Program-made: the position numbers and the translations under genes
Origin: Actinomadura opuntiae
GTDB taxonomy: Bacteria > Actinomycetota > Actinomycetes > Streptosporangiales > Streptosporangiaceae
Assembly (NCBI RefSeq): GCF_030283205.1
Contig: NZ_JASNWF010000016.1
Coordinates: forward strand, 176,018-240,017
Reading direction: 5' to 3'
DNA: 64,000 nucleotides
The notes under the pieces: model-generated
The model's database searches: none
The model's input: only the letters and a program-made list of their open reading frames with translations
What the model was told of the DNA's origin: nothing
Shown: positions 34,084-42,696 of the stretch, in pieces
Position numbering within the stretch: position 1 is the stretch's first letter
How the letters are laid out: every line of letters starts with the position of its first letter

Positions 34084-34119
34084 CCGGTGGGGGCGAAGCC
34101 GAAGGCGAGCCCCCACCGG
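34084..34119. repeat. REP-like hairpin 1
   Basis: CCGGTGGGGGC (34084-34094) and GCCCCCACCGG (34109-34119) form a perfect 11-bp stem with a 14-nt loop, 71 bp after the lipoprotein stop. The loop GAAGCCGAAGGCGA resembles that of the next hairpin. It could act as a terminator for the lipoprotein gene. Confidence 0.65.
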
Positions 34120-34158
34120 GAAGCTCGCGAAGCGAGGCCGCGCTCGCCCAATCACGGT

Positions 34159-34188
34159 CAAGGGGCGAGCCGCCAGGCGAGCCCCTTG
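34159..34188. repeat. REP-like hairpin 2
   Basis: CAAGGGGC and GCCCCTTG form a perfect 8-bp stem with a 14-nt loop, GAGCCGCCAGGCGA. The loop length and GA-GCCG...GGCGA pattern match hairpin 1, which suggests a dispersed palindromic family. Confidence 0.6.
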
Positions 34189-34201
34189 GGCCGAGATTGC
34201 A

Positions 34202-34582
34202 TTAAGTGCGGCGCGCCCGGCCGCCCCCAGCCGGGCGCGCCTCTCGGGTGGTCCCGGGCTTCCCCCCGAAGGCCCGGGTCACCCTTCTCCCTGGAGAGAC
34301 CTCCATGACGACGGCGTCCAGCGCCGTCGTCCGCGCCGGGACCGGTTCCCCGACCGGTCGCGCGGCGTTCGTGAGCGGCTCCCGGGGTCCCCGCGGCGTG
34401 CGGGGTGCCGGCGGGGCCGGTGCGCAGTCGTCGCACGCGAACACCCCGGACGAGTCCGGCAGGCGGCCGACGCGGACGCGCGGCCGGGGCCATTTCTTGC
34501 GGCAGACGACGCACGCGTCGCCGAAGCGTTGAGCGGGGCTCAGCGCTCCCGGGTCGAACGTCGGCTCGCCCGTCCGGTCCAT
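34202..34582 (-). CDS. Small zinc-ribbon-like protein
   Basis: This frame of about 126 residues starts at ATG 34582 with AGGGGG upstream. The N-terminal half contains GDACVVCRKKWPRPR and GVFACDDCAP, two CxxC pairs spaced like a zinc ribbon. The C-terminal half is Arg/Pro/Gly-rich and crosses strong DNA hairpins (a 12-bp stem at 34210-34241 and a CCCGGGC stem near 34253), so the true gene may end earlier or this region may be fast-evolving. There is no family assignment. An open frame on the other strand here has no comparable motif. Confidence 0.6.
   Translation of the reverse strand: MDRTGEPTFDPGALSPAQRFGDACVVCRKKWPRPRVRVGRLPDSSGVFACDDCAPAPPAPRTPRGPREPLTNAARPVGEPVPARTTALDAVVMEVSPGRRVTRAFGGKPGTTREARPAGGGRARRT
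34210..34241. repeat. Perfect 12-bp inverted repeat
   Basis: GGCGCGCCCGGC (34210-34221) and GCCGGGCGCGCC (34230-34241) flank an 8-nt loop. It could be the terminator of the lipoprotein transcript or of the small zinc-ribbon gene, whose last codons it covers. Confidence 0.6.
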
Positions 34583-34769
34583 GTCCCATCCCCCTGGCGG
34601 GAGTCGAATCACGTCACTCCTTTATAGGCGTGATCTGGTGTTGTCCCAGCTAGTGAAGGTGAAAGGGGCGGCAAAGGCTCACCGGCCCGCGCGCCGGCCG
34701 GACGGGCCGCCGGGCGCTGGCGGCCGGGGATCGCGGGACGCCCGCGGAGCGATGTCCGACAATGGTGCG

Positions 34770-35993
34770 GTGATGTCTCCCTCAGGCGCCGCCGCGCCCG
34801 CCGTACGCGAACTGGTCGTCCTCGGCTCCACCGGCTCCATCGGGACCCAGGCCCTCGACGTCGTCCGCCGCAACCCCGACCGGTTCCGGGTCGCGGGCCT
34901 CGCGGCCGGCGGCGAGCGGGTCGGGCTGCTGGCCGAGCAGGCGCTGGAGTTCCGCCCGGAGGTGGTCGCGGTCGCCAAGGCGTCCGCCGCGCAGGAGTTG
35001 CAGCTCGCGTTCTACGCCGAGGCGAAGCGGCGCGGCTATGCCGCGGGCGAGTACGCCATCCCGAAGATCGTCGCCGGTCCGGACGCGGTCGCCGAGGTCG
35101 CGGCGTGGCCGTGCGACGTGGTGCTGAACGGGGTGACGGGCGCGCTCGGGCTGGCCTCCACGCTGGCCGCGCTCGACGCGGGCCGCACGCTCGCGCTCGC
35201 CAACAAGGAGTCGTTGATCATCGGCGGGCCGCTGGTGAAGGAGCGGGCGCGGCCGGGGCAGATCGTCCCGGTCGACTCCGAGCACTCGGCGCTCGCGCAG
35301 TGCCTGCGCGGCGGCCGGGCGGAAGAGGTGCGGCGGCTGGTCCTGACCGCGAGCGGCGGCCCGTTCCGCGGCCGGGCCAGGGAGGAGCTCACCGATGTCA
35401 CGCCCGAGCAGGCGCTGAACCACCCGACCTGGGACATGGGCCCGGTCGTCACCATCAACTCCGCGACCCTGGTGAACAAGGGCCTGGAGGTCATCGAGGC
35501 GCACCTGCTGTTCGACGTCCCGATGGACCGGATCGAGGTGATGGTGCACCCGCAGTCGTTCATCCACTCGATGGTGGAGTTCGCCGACGGCTCGACGCTG
35601 GCGCAGGTCAGCCCGCCCGACATGCGGCTGCCGATCGCGCTCGGCATCGACTGGCCGGACCGCGTTCCCGACGCCGCGCCCGGCGTCGACTGGACGAGGG
35701 CGCACACCTGGGAGCTGTTCCCGCTCGACGACGAGGCGTTCCCGGCCGTCGCGCTCGCGCGCCGCGCCGGCGAGCTGGGCGGGACGGTCCCGGCCGTTTA
35801 CAACGCGGCCAACGAGGAATGTGTGGAGGCGTTCCGCGCCGGACGACTGCCGTTCCTGGGGATAGTCGACACGATCACGCGGGTAATGGAGGAGCACGGG
35901 ACCGGCACGCCCGGCGACCTGGCACTCGACGACGTGCTGGCGGCCGACGGCTGGGCGCGCGCACGGACAAGGGAAGTGACAGGGCTCGACTGA
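34770..35993 (+). CDS. dxr: 1-deoxy-D-xylulose-5-phosphate reductoisomerase
   Basis: This enzyme of about 407 residues makes MEP from DXP with NADPH, the committed step of the MEP isoprenoid pathway. The NADPH site is VLGSTGSIGTQALDVVRR. The substrate/metal blocks are LANKESLIIGG, VDSEHSALAQCL, TASGGPFRG, HPTWDMGPVVTINSATLVNK and VHPQSFIHSMVEF. A leaderless start at GTG 34770 fits the -10-like GACAAT six bases upstream (34758-34763); ATG 34752 and ATG 34773 are alternatives. It is followed by rip1 and ispG, as in mycobacteria. Confidence 0.96.
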   Translation: MMSPSGAAAPAVRELVVLGSTGSIGTQALDVVRRNPDRFRVAGLAAGGERVGLLAEQALEFRPEVVAVAKASAAQELQLAFYAEAKRRGYAAGEYAIPKIVAGPDAVAEVAAWPCDVVLNGVTGALGLASTLAALDAGRTLALANKESLIIGGPLVKERARPGQIVPVDSEHSALAQCLRGGRAEEVRRLVLTASGGPFRGRAREELTDVTPEQALNHPTWDMGPVVTINSATLVNKGLEVIEAHLLFDVPMDRIEVMVHPQSFIHSMVEFADGSTLAQVSPPDMRLPIALGIDWPDRVPDAAPGVDWTRAHTWELFPLDDEAFPAVALARRAGELGGTVPAVYNAANEECVEAFRAGRLPFLGIVDTITRVMEEHGTGTPGDLALDDVLAADGWARARTREVTGLD

Positions 35994-36100
35994 CCCCGGC
36001 GGAGCCGGCCGGGGGCGCGGGGGGCGTCCCCGCGGCGGGAACCGGTCGGGGCGTGGGGGAGTTCCCCTTCGGGCGGCACTGACCCCGGGAGGGGGATCGG

Positions 36101-37300
36101 ATGGCCTTCGCCTTGGGCGCGGTGGCGTTCGTCATCGCGCTGCTGGTCTCGGTGATGCTGCACGAGGGCGGGCACCTGCTCACCGCCAAGCGGTTCGGGA
36201 TGAAGGCCACCCAGTACTTCGTCGGGTTCGGCCCGACGCTGTGGTCGCGCACCCGCGGCGAGACCGAGTACGGCGTCAAGGCGATCCCGCTCGGCGGCTT
36301 CGTCAAGATCGTCGGCTACACGCCGCTGGAGGAGGTCGACGAGGCCGACCGGCCGCGCGCGTTCTACCGGCAGCCCGCCGGGCGGCGCGCGATCGTCATC
36401 GCGGCGGGCGTCGTGGTGAACTTCGTGTTCGCGTTCGTGCTGCTGATGGCGATGGCGATGACCGTCGGCGTCCGACAGTCCGGCTCGGTGACCACGACCG
36501 TCGACCAGGTCAGCTCCTGCGTCCCGGCGCGGCTGCAGGACGACTGCGGCGCCGGCCGTCCGGCGTCCCCGGCGAAGGCCGCCGGGCTGCGCGCGGGCGA
36601 CCGGGTCCTCTCGTTCAACGGCACTCCGGTGTCGGACTGGGAACAACTGCGCGACGCGATCGACAAGGCCAAACCGGGGGAGACCGTTCCGCTGGTCGTC
36701 CAGCGGGCGGGCGCCGCGGGCCCGGTGACGCTGCGGATCCGGCTGGCGGACGTCGGCGGGGACCCGTTCGTCGGCATGTCCGCGCGGGTCGTCGGGGCCG
36801 GCTACGAGCGGACGGGCCCGCTCAACGCCGCCGTGTTCGCCGGGCGCGGCATCGGCAGGACCGTGCAGAGCATGGGGCGGATCGTGGTGGACCTGCCGTC
36901 GGCCGTCCCGAAGCTGTTCACCCCCGAACGGCAGAGCTCGCCCGGCGGCCAGGTCGGCAGCGTCGTCGGCGCGACGGAGGTGTCGGGGCAGATCTTCTCC
37001 TCGCACAGCTCCGTCCGCGACAAGGTCGCCCTGTATCTGTCGCTTGTCATCTCGGTGAACATCTTCTTAGGCGCGCTCAACGTCGTGCCGCTGCTGCCGC
37101 TGGACGGCGGGCACCTCGCGGTGGTCGCCTACGAGCGGCTGCGGGTGCGCTTCAACGGGATCAGGGGGCGCCCCGATCCCGGCACCGTCGACATGACCAA
37201 GCTCATGCCCTTGACGTATCTGGCGGTGCTGGTGCTCGTGGGGCTCGGCGTCCTGCTGATCCTCGCCGATCTGGTCAACCCCCTGCGGATGCCGCAATGA
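36101..37300 (+). CDS. rip1: Site-2 intramembrane metalloprotease (RseP/Rip1 family)
   Basis: This 399-residue M50 protease starts at ATG 36101 with a strong GGGAGGGGG site. The zinc motif HEGGH (His21, Glu22, His25) lies in the first helix, and the second metal motif NVVPLLPLDGGH lies in a C-terminal helix. Between them sits a single PDZ domain (KAAGLRAGDRVLSFNGTPVS). It cleaves membrane anti-sigma factors or other transmembrane substrates; the mycobacterial orthologue Rip1 controls several sigma-factor pathways. It sits between dxr and ispG, so it probably shares their transcript. Confidence 0.95.
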   Translation: MAFALGAVAFVIALLVSVMLHEGGHLLTAKRFGMKATQYFVGFGPTLWSRTRGETEYGVKAIPLGGFVKIVGYTPLEEVDEADRPRAFYRQPAGRRAIVIAAGVVVNFVFAFVLLMAMAMTVGVRQSGSVTTTVDQVSSCVPARLQDDCGAGRPASPAKAAGLRAGDRVLSFNGTPVSDWEQLRDAIDKAKPGETVPLVVQRAGAAGPVTLRIRLADVGGDPFVGMSARVVGAGYERTGPLNAAVFAGRGIGRTVQSMGRIVVDLPSAVPKLFTPERQSSPGGQVGSVVGATEVSGQIFSSHSSVRDKVALYLSLVISVNIFLGALNVVPLLPLDGGHLAVVAYERLRVRFNGIRGRPDPGTVDMTKLMPLTYLAVLVLVGLGVLLILADLVNPLRMPQ

Positions 37301-37409
37301 GCGGCAGGTTTACCGAACGTGGCCGAGCGGTCACACTATTGCATGCCGGTCGCTGTCACGCCGGCCTTGCGGGGCGCCTAGGCTGGGGAAAGCGAGTCAG
37401 AGGAGAGGG

Positions 37410-38603
37410 ATGAGCGTTTCACTGGGAATTCCGACGGTCCGCGGCGAGGGCGACGGACAGGGGGCGCAGGGACCGGTCGCGGCGCGCCGCAAGTCGCGCC
37501 AGATCATGGTCGGCGACGTGCCGGTCGGCGGCGACGCCCCCGTGTCGGTGCAGTCCATGACCACGACCCTCACCGCCGACGTCAACGCCACGCTGCAGCA
37601 GATCGCGGAGCTGACCGCGTCCGGGTGCCAGATCGTCCGGGTGGCGGTGCCGTCGCAGGACGACGCCGAGGCGCTGCCCGCGATCGCCAAGAAGTCCCCG
37701 ATCCCGGTCATCGCCGACATCCACTTCCAGCCCAAGTACGTGTTCGCGGCGATCGACGCGGGCTGCGCGGCGGTCCGGGTCAACCCCGGCAACATCAAGA
37801 AGTTCGACGACAAGGTCGGCGAGATCGCGCGCGCCGCGCAGGACGCGGGCGTCCCGATCCGGATCGGCGTCAACGCCGGCTCGCTGGACAAGCGGCTGCT
37901 GGAGAAGTACGGCAAGGCCACCCCGGACGCGCTGGTGGAGTCGGCGCTGTGGGAGTGCTCGCTGTTCGAGGAGCACGGCTTCCGCGACATCAAGATCTCG
38001 GTCAAGCACAACGACCCGGTCGTGATGATCCAGGCGTACCGCAAGCTCGCCGCCGCCTGCGAGTACCCGCTGCACCTCGGCGTCACCGAGGCCGGGCCCG
38101 CCTTCCAGGGCACGGTGAAGTCCGCGGTGGCGTTCGGCGCGCTGCTCGCCGAGGGGATCGGCGACACGATCCGGGTATCGCTGTCGGCGCCTCCGGTCGA
38201 GGAGGTCAAGGTCGGCACGGCGATCCTGGAGTCGCTCGGGCTGCGGCAGCGCGGCCTGGAGATCGTGTCGTGCCCGTCGTGCGGCCGCGCCCAGGTGGAC
38301 GTGTACACGCTGGCCGAGCAGGTCACCGCGGGCTTGAAGGACTTCCCGGTGCCGCTGCGCGTCGCGGTGATGGGCTGCGTCGTGAACGGCCCCGGCGAGG
38401 CGCGGGAGGCCGACCTCGGCGTCGCGTCCGGCAACGGCAAGGGCCAGATCTTCGTCAAGGGCGAGGTCGTCAAGACCGTGCCGGAGGCGCAGATCGTGGA
38501 GACGCTGATCGAGGAGGCCATGCGCATCGCCGACGACATGGGCATCGAGATCGGCGAGGACGGGTCGGTGTCCGGCCCCGGCGCGCAGGTCGTGGTGAGC
38601 TGA
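37410..38603 (+). CDS. ispG: 4-hydroxy-3-methylbut-2-enyl diphosphate synthase (flavodoxin/ferredoxin type)
   Basis: This 397-residue 4Fe-4S enzyme of the MEP pathway converts MEcPP to HMBPP. The TIM-barrel half has VQSMTTTLTADVNATLQQI, IPVIADIHFQPKYV and VRVNPGN. The cluster ligands are Cys288 and Cys291 (SCPSCGR) and Cys323 (MGCVVNGPGE), with the following glutamate as fourth ligand. ATG 37410 has an excellent AGGAGAGGG site. A strong terminator follows, ending the dxr-rip1-ispG group. Confidence 0.97.
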   Translation: MSVSLGIPTVRGEGDGQGAQGPVAARRKSRQIMVGDVPVGGDAPVSVQSMTTTLTADVNATLQQIAELTASGCQIVRVAVPSQDDAEALPAIAKKSPIPVIADIHFQPKYVFAAIDAGCAAVRVNPGNIKKFDDKVGEIARAAQDAGVPIRIGVNAGSLDKRLLEKYGKATPDALVESALWECSLFEEHGFRDIKISVKHNDPVVMIQAYRKLAAACEYPLHLGVTEAGPAFQGTVKSAVAFGALLAEGIGDTIRVSLSAPPVEEVKVGTAILESLGLRQRGLEIVSCPSCGRAQVDVYTLAEQVTAGLKDFPVPLRVAVMGCVVNGPGEAREADLGVASGNGKGQIFVKGEVVKTVPEAQIVETLIEEAMRIADDMGIEIGEDGSVSGPGAQVVVS

Positions 38604-38733
38604 CGGCCCCGGCCGGCGCCGCGCGCGCCGGCGGCGCCGCGCGACCGATGATCGTGCGGGGCGACCGTGTGAGATGACGACGTGACGTGACCGCCGCAGC
38701 CCGTAGGGGCGTGCGGGCGGAACGGGTCTGACG

Positions 38734-38768
38734 AGGGCCCTCGGGTGATGCACCCGAGGGCCCTTTTT
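38734..38768 (+). terminator. Intrinsic terminator after ispG
   Basis: AGGGCCCTCGGGTG and CACCCGAGGGCCCT form a perfect 14-bp stem with a 3-nt loop, followed by TTTTT. It is one of the few textbook terminators with a T-run in the window. It isolates the ispG transcript from the peptidase genes. Confidence 0.92.
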
Positions 38769-38881
38769 CGCGTTCGGGCAGGTGCCCGCCGGTGCGGCGG
38801 CCGCCCGCGGCGCGGGGACGGGCGGGCGCCCCCACCGAAGGCCCGGAACCCGAACGTCCGGCCATATCACAAAGTTCCGTG

Positions 38882-38920
38882 GATCTTGTCACGATTCTGC
38901 ATCTGCTCACGACAAGCTCT
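38882..38920 (+). promoter_or_regulatory. Shared upstream element, copy 1 (TCACGA direct repeat)
   Basis: The 39-bp block begins GATCTTGTCACGAT and ends CTCACGAC...GCTCT. It carries TCACGA at 38889-38894 and 38907-38912 (18-bp period). It matches 32 of 39 bases of a block at 40794-40832 upstream of the next paralogue. A small palindrome TTGTCC-GCA-GGACAA follows at 38931-38945. The 38604-39005 gap otherwise contains only the terminator and presumed promoter. Confidence 0.65.
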
Positions 38921-39005
38921 GTTGTCGGACTTGTCCGCAGGACAACAATCTTCACTTGTTTACCCAAATGTCTGACTCATCCGGGTCGGCAGGTTAGGGG
39001 GATAT

Positions 39006-40658
39006 GTGAAGAGGACTGTCGTCGTGGCCGCGGTGGCCGGGCTCGGGCTCTCCGGGCTCGGCGCCGCGAGCGCACAGGCCGCGGGCCCCTCCGCGGCCAG
39101 GGGGTTCGACCCCGCCGCGGTGAAGTGGCACGCCTGCCCCGCGGACTTCGTCCAGCAGGTGCACGACCTGTACGACGGGCTGTACCCGGTCTCCAAGATC
39201 GTGCAGTGCGGCGAGCTGCAGGTGCCGCTGGACTACGCCAAGCCGAGCGGCAAGAAGATCACGCTGCAGCTGACCCGCACCCCGCACACCGGCACGGGCG
39301 CCGCCAAGGGCGACATGGTGGTGAACCCGGGCGGTCCGGGCGGCGGCGGCGCGCTGTTCGGCCCGCGGGTGTTCGCGCAGAACTCCGCGGCGCTGAAGGA
39401 CGCCTACAACGTCATCGGCTTCGACCCGCGCGGCGTCGGGATGAGCGTCCCCGCGCTGAGCTGCGACCCGAACTACACCAACGCCCCCCGTCCCGACTAC
39501 GGCACCGGCGACCGCGCCTCGGTCTCGGTGTGGCTGAAGAAGTCCAAGTCGTACACCGACGGGTGCCGGAAGTCCGACAAGATCGGCCTGCTGAACCACA
39601 TCAAGACGACCGACTCCGTGCGCGACATGGAGTCGATCCGCAAGGCGCTGCGCGACAAGAAGCTCGACTTCTACGGCGCCTCGTACGGCACCTACCTCGG
39701 CTCGGTCTACGCGACGATGTTCCCGAAGACCGTGGGCCGGATGGTGCTGGACGGCAACGTCGGCCCGTCGGACGTGTGGTACGTGGCCAACCTGAACCAG
39801 GACGTCCAGTTCGACAAGAACATGGACTACTACTTCGGGTGGATCGCCAGGTACGACTCCGTCTACCACCTGGGCACCACGCAGAAGGCCGTGCGCTCGT
39901 TCTTCTACAAGCTGCGCGCCACGCTCAAGACCAAGCCGGTGTACTACACCGACCCGAGCAGCGGCCAGAAGTTCGCCGTCGGCCCGGACGAGCTGACCGA
40001 CGCGATCCAGAACGCCGCGTACCGGCGCAGCCAGGCGGTGTGGAACAGCTACGCGGTGGGCCTGCGCGCCTACACGACCGGTGACGCCGCGACGTTCGTC
40101 GGTACCTTCGGCGCGCAGACGACCGGCGGCGCGGACGACAACGGCTTCGCCGTCTACAACGCCGTGCAGTGCACCGACGTCCAGTGGCCGACGAGCTGGG
40201 CGAAGTGGGAGCGCGACAACGTCCGGATCAACAAGAAGCACCCGTTCCTCACCTGGGGCAACGCCTGGTACAACGCGCCGTGCCTGACCTGGCCCGCCAA
40301 GGCCGGCAAGCCGGTGAACGTCGGGCACAACCGCGACCTGCCGCGCAACATCCTGCAGTTCGAGGGCAGCGAGGACGCGGCGACGCCGCTCGCCGGCGCG
40401 CTCGACATGCACCGCCGGCTGAAGGGCTCGCAGCTGGTCATCCAGGACGGCGACCGCACGCACTGCATCGTGCACCGCGGCTCGGCGGCCGTGGACGCCA
40501 TCTTCGACCAGTACTTCCTCACCGGGAAGCGGCCGGGCCGGTCCATCACGCACGTCCCGCAGCTCGGCGACCCGGTGCCGCCGGCGCAGGCCTCCGCCAA
40601 GTCGCTGTCCACGACGGCGGCGAAGACGGCGCGCCTGGACGCCGACGTCATCCGCTGA
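39006..40658 (+). CDS. Secreted alpha/beta hydrolase, tripeptidyl aminopeptidase-like (paralogue 1)
   Basis: This 550-residue exported hydrolase starts at GTG 39006 with AGGGGG upstream. A signal peptide covers about residues 1-26 (cleavage near AQAAG). The fold shows VVNPGGPGGGGALFG (oxyanion region), NVIGFDPRGVGMS, the nucleophile Ser226 in GASYGTYLG and a C-terminal TAP-type region with LQFEGSEDAATPLAGA and the catalytic His in GDRTHCIV. This is the peptidase S33 / TAP_C architecture of actinomycete tripeptidyl aminopeptidases. Those remove N-terminal tripeptides from extracellular proteins. Two more paralogues follow in tandem. Confidence 0.9.
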   Translation: MKRTVVVAAVAGLGLSGLGAASAQAAGPSAARGFDPAAVKWHACPADFVQQVHDLYDGLYPVSKIVQCGELQVPLDYAKPSGKKITLQLTRTPHTGTGAAKGDMVVNPGGPGGGGALFGPRVFAQNSAALKDAYNVIGFDPRGVGMSVPALSCDPNYTNAPRPDYGTGDRASVSVWLKKSKSYTDGCRKSDKIGLLNHIKTTDSVRDMESIRKALRDKKLDFYGASYGTYLGSVYATMFPKTVGRMVLDGNVGPSDVWYVANLNQDVQFDKNMDYYFGWIARYDSVYHLGTTQKAVRSFFYKLRATLKTKPVYYTDPSSGQKFAVGPDELTDAIQNAAYRRSQAVWNSYAVGLRAYTTGDAATFVGTFGAQTTGGADDNGFAVYNAVQCTDVQWPTSWAKWERDNVRINKKHPFLTWGNAWYNAPCLTWPAKAGKPVNVGHNRDLPRNILQFEGSEDAATPLAGALDMHRRLKGSQLVIQDGDRTHCIVHRGSAAVDAIFDQYFLTGKRPGRSITHVPQLGDPVPPAQASAKSLSTTAAKTARLDADVIR

Positions 40659-40705
40659 ACCCCGTGACCGGCTGATCCATCCGGCCGGGCCGCGGAACGG
40701 CCGAG

Positions 40706-40740
40706 GAGGGCCCTGGGGAGCGATCCCCGGGGCCCTCTTC
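40706..40740 (+). terminator. Terminator after peptidase paralogue 1
   Basis: GAGGGCCCTGGGGA and TCCCCGGGGCCCTC form a 14-bp stem (one G-T pair) with loop GCGA and a short TT tail. It sits about 50 bp after the stop codon, so paralogues 1 and 2 are probably separate transcripts. Confidence 0.85.
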
Positions 40741-40793
40741 GCATGCCGGCCGGGTCCGGCGGTCCGGAACGGTCGACATCACGAACATTCGCT

Positions 40794-40832
40794 GATCTTG
40801 TCACGATTTCATATCTGGTCACGACGGGCTCT
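40794..40832 (+). promoter_or_regulatory. Shared upstream element, copy 2 (TCACGA direct repeat)
   Basis: The block GATCTTGTCACGAT plus 25 more bases matches copy 1 at 32 of 39 positions, with both TCACGA units kept at the same 18-bp period. It lies about 120 bp upstream of paralogue 2, as copy 1 does for paralogue 1. Conservation in noncoding DNA between diverged paralogues implies a common regulator. Confidence 0.65.
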
Positions 40833-40953
40833 CCCGCCATATCGCCCAGAAACGCCACAATCTCCACGCAATCCGCGCATCCGCTATGCATCGGCGCTGC
40901 TCCCCCCTCCGAGCCCGACCGGGGCTCCGGAGCCGCCGATCTGAGGGGGTCAA

Positions 40954-42558
40954 GTGAAGAGGATCGTCATCGCCACGGCCGCCGCGGCCGTGGCGGCGGG
41001 CGGCGGCACCGTGGCCGCCGTCTCCGCGAACGCCGCCGCCGGCCCGTCGGCCGCGGCGCCGGTCGCGGCGAGCGGGATCAACTGGGGCAAGTGCGAGGTC
41101 AGCGGCCCCGATGACCCGATGAACAAGGCCCAGTGCGCCCAGGTTCAGGTGCCGCTCGACTACACCAAGCCGAACGGCCGCAAGATCTCCATCGCGGTGT
41201 CGCGCTACAAGCACACCGACGACAAGAACTACCAGGGCGTGCTGTTCGTCAACCCGGGCGGACCCGGCGGCACCGGCATCGAGTACGCGCCCGCGCTGGC
41301 CCGCTGGATGGGCGGCGTCGGCCACGCCGCCACCGCCGCCAAGTACGACATCATCGGCTTCGACCCCCGCGGCGTCGGATCCAGCCAGCCGGCGCTGACC
41401 TGCGACAAGACGTGGTACAACCCGGTCCGGCCGGACTACGTCCCGCACTCGGCCAAGGACGAGGCCGTCTGGAAGGCCAAGGCGAGGAAGTACGCGCAGG
41501 ACTGCCAGCGCAAGTTCGGCTGGATGCTGCCGCACATGCGCACCACCGACGCCGCGCGGGACGTCGACACCATCCGCGCCGCGCTCGGCCAGCAGAAGCT
41601 CAGCTGGTACGGCTTCTCCTACGGCACCTACTTCGGCGCCACCTACGCCACGCTGTTCCCGAACCGCGTGAAGCACATGGTGCTGGACGGCAACGTCAAC
41701 CCGAAGACGGTCTGGTACGACGCCCAGCTCGAGCAGGACAAGGCGTTCGAGCGCAACATGAAGTCCTGGTGGGCGTGGACCGCCAAGTGGGACTCGATCT
41801 ACCACCTCGGCAAGACCGAGAAGGCGGTCGAGGCCAAGTACTACGCCATCCGCGCCGCGGCCAAGAAGTCCCCGATCGCCGGCAAGATCGGCCCGGACGA
41901 GCTGGACGACATCGTCCTGACCGCCGGCTACAACACCGGCTACTACATCCCGTTCGCGCAGGCGCTGTCGTCCTGGGCCAACGACAAGGACGCCTCCGGC
42001 CTGCTCGACTGGCTGAACACCGGCGGCGAGGACAACGACTTCGCCGTCTACAACGCCGTCCAGGCGGCCGACGCCCCGTGGCCGCGCAACTGGAACAAGT
42101 GGCACAACGACGCGGCCAAGCTCTACAAGGAGGGCTACCGCTTCAACACCTGGAGCAACGTCTGGTTCAACGCGCCGATCGCGTACTGGCCGTTCCAGGG
42201 CGGCCCGCGGCTCAAGCTGAAGGCGAGCAAGGGCCTGCCGGGCATGCTGCTCGTGCAGTCGTCGCAGGACGCCGCGACCCCGGTCGCCGGCGGCTACAAC
42301 ATGCACAAGGTGTTCCCGTCCTCGCGGCTCGTCCTGGAGGTCGGCGGCAAGACCCACGCCAACACGCTGAACGGCAACGCGTGCCTGGACGACAAGGTCG
42401 CCGCCTACCTCGACAGCGGCGCGCTGCCGGGGAGCCGGCACGGCGCGGACGCCTACTGCAAGGCCGTCCCTGCGCTGAACGACCCGGACCCGACGGCGAT
42501 GACGGCCAAGGCCGCCGGCGCCGTCGCGGGCAAGGACCTGCCGGTCGGCCGTCCGTAG
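40954..42558 (+). CDS. Secreted alpha/beta hydrolase, tripeptidyl aminopeptidase-like (paralogue 2)
   Basis: This 534-residue paralogue of the preceding gene starts at GTG 40954 after GAGGGGG. The signal peptide covers about residues 1-29 (VSANAAAG). Landmarks are FVNPGGPGGTGIEYA, IIGFDPRGVGSSQ, nucleophile Ser222 in GFSYGTYFGA, and LVQSSQDAATPVAGGYNMH near the C-terminus. The His-containing segment reads VGGKTHANTL. It is clearly homologous along its whole length to its neighbours but much diverged, so the duplication is old. It is probably an extracellular aminopeptidase. Confidence 0.9.
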   Translation: MKRIVIATAAAAVAAGGGTVAAVSANAAAGPSAAAPVAASGINWGKCEVSGPDDPMNKAQCAQVQVPLDYTKPNGRKISIAVSRYKHTDDKNYQGVLFVNPGGPGGTGIEYAPALARWMGGVGHAATAAKYDIIGFDPRGVGSSQPALTCDKTWYNPVRPDYVPHSAKDEAVWKAKARKYAQDCQRKFGWMLPHMRTTDAARDVDTIRAALGQQKLSWYGFSYGTYFGATYATLFPNRVKHMVLDGNVNPKTVWYDAQLEQDKAFERNMKSWWAWTAKWDSIYHLGKTEKAVEAKYYAIRAAAKKSPIAGKIGPDELDDIVLTAGYNTGYYIPFAQALSSWANDKDASGLLDWLNTGGEDNDFAVYNAVQAADAPWPRNWNKWHNDAAKLYKEGYRFNTWSNVWFNAPIAYWPFQGGPRLKLKASKGLPGMLLVQSSQDAATPVAGGYNMHKVFPSSRLVLEVGGKTHANTLNGNACLDDKVAAYLDSGALPGSRHGADAYCKAVPALNDPDPTAMTAKAAGAVAGKDLPVGRP

Positions 42559-42580
42559 CCCTCCGGCTCACCGCGTGACG

Positions 42581-42622
42581 CTCGCGGCGTGCCCGTCCTT
42601 CGGGGGACGGGCACGCCGCGAG
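42581..42622 (+). terminator. Long hairpin terminator after peptidase paralogue 2
   Basis: CTCGCGGCGTGCCCGTCC and GGACGGGCACGCCGCGAG form a perfect 18-bp stem with a 6-nt loop, 22 bp after the stop. A weak T-rich tail (CGTTTTC) follows. It is among the most stable hairpins in the window. Confidence 0.88.
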
Positions 42623-42696
42623 ATCCGTTTTCGGCGGGAATCGCGCGAACCCGGCGGTTCCCGCGGCGCGCGGGTGCGCGCCGGTAGAAAGCGGGA

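Noticed and set aside
34590..34640. tRNA-like TTCGA segment
   Set aside because: No paired T-stem, anticodon arm or acceptor stem could be built on either strand.
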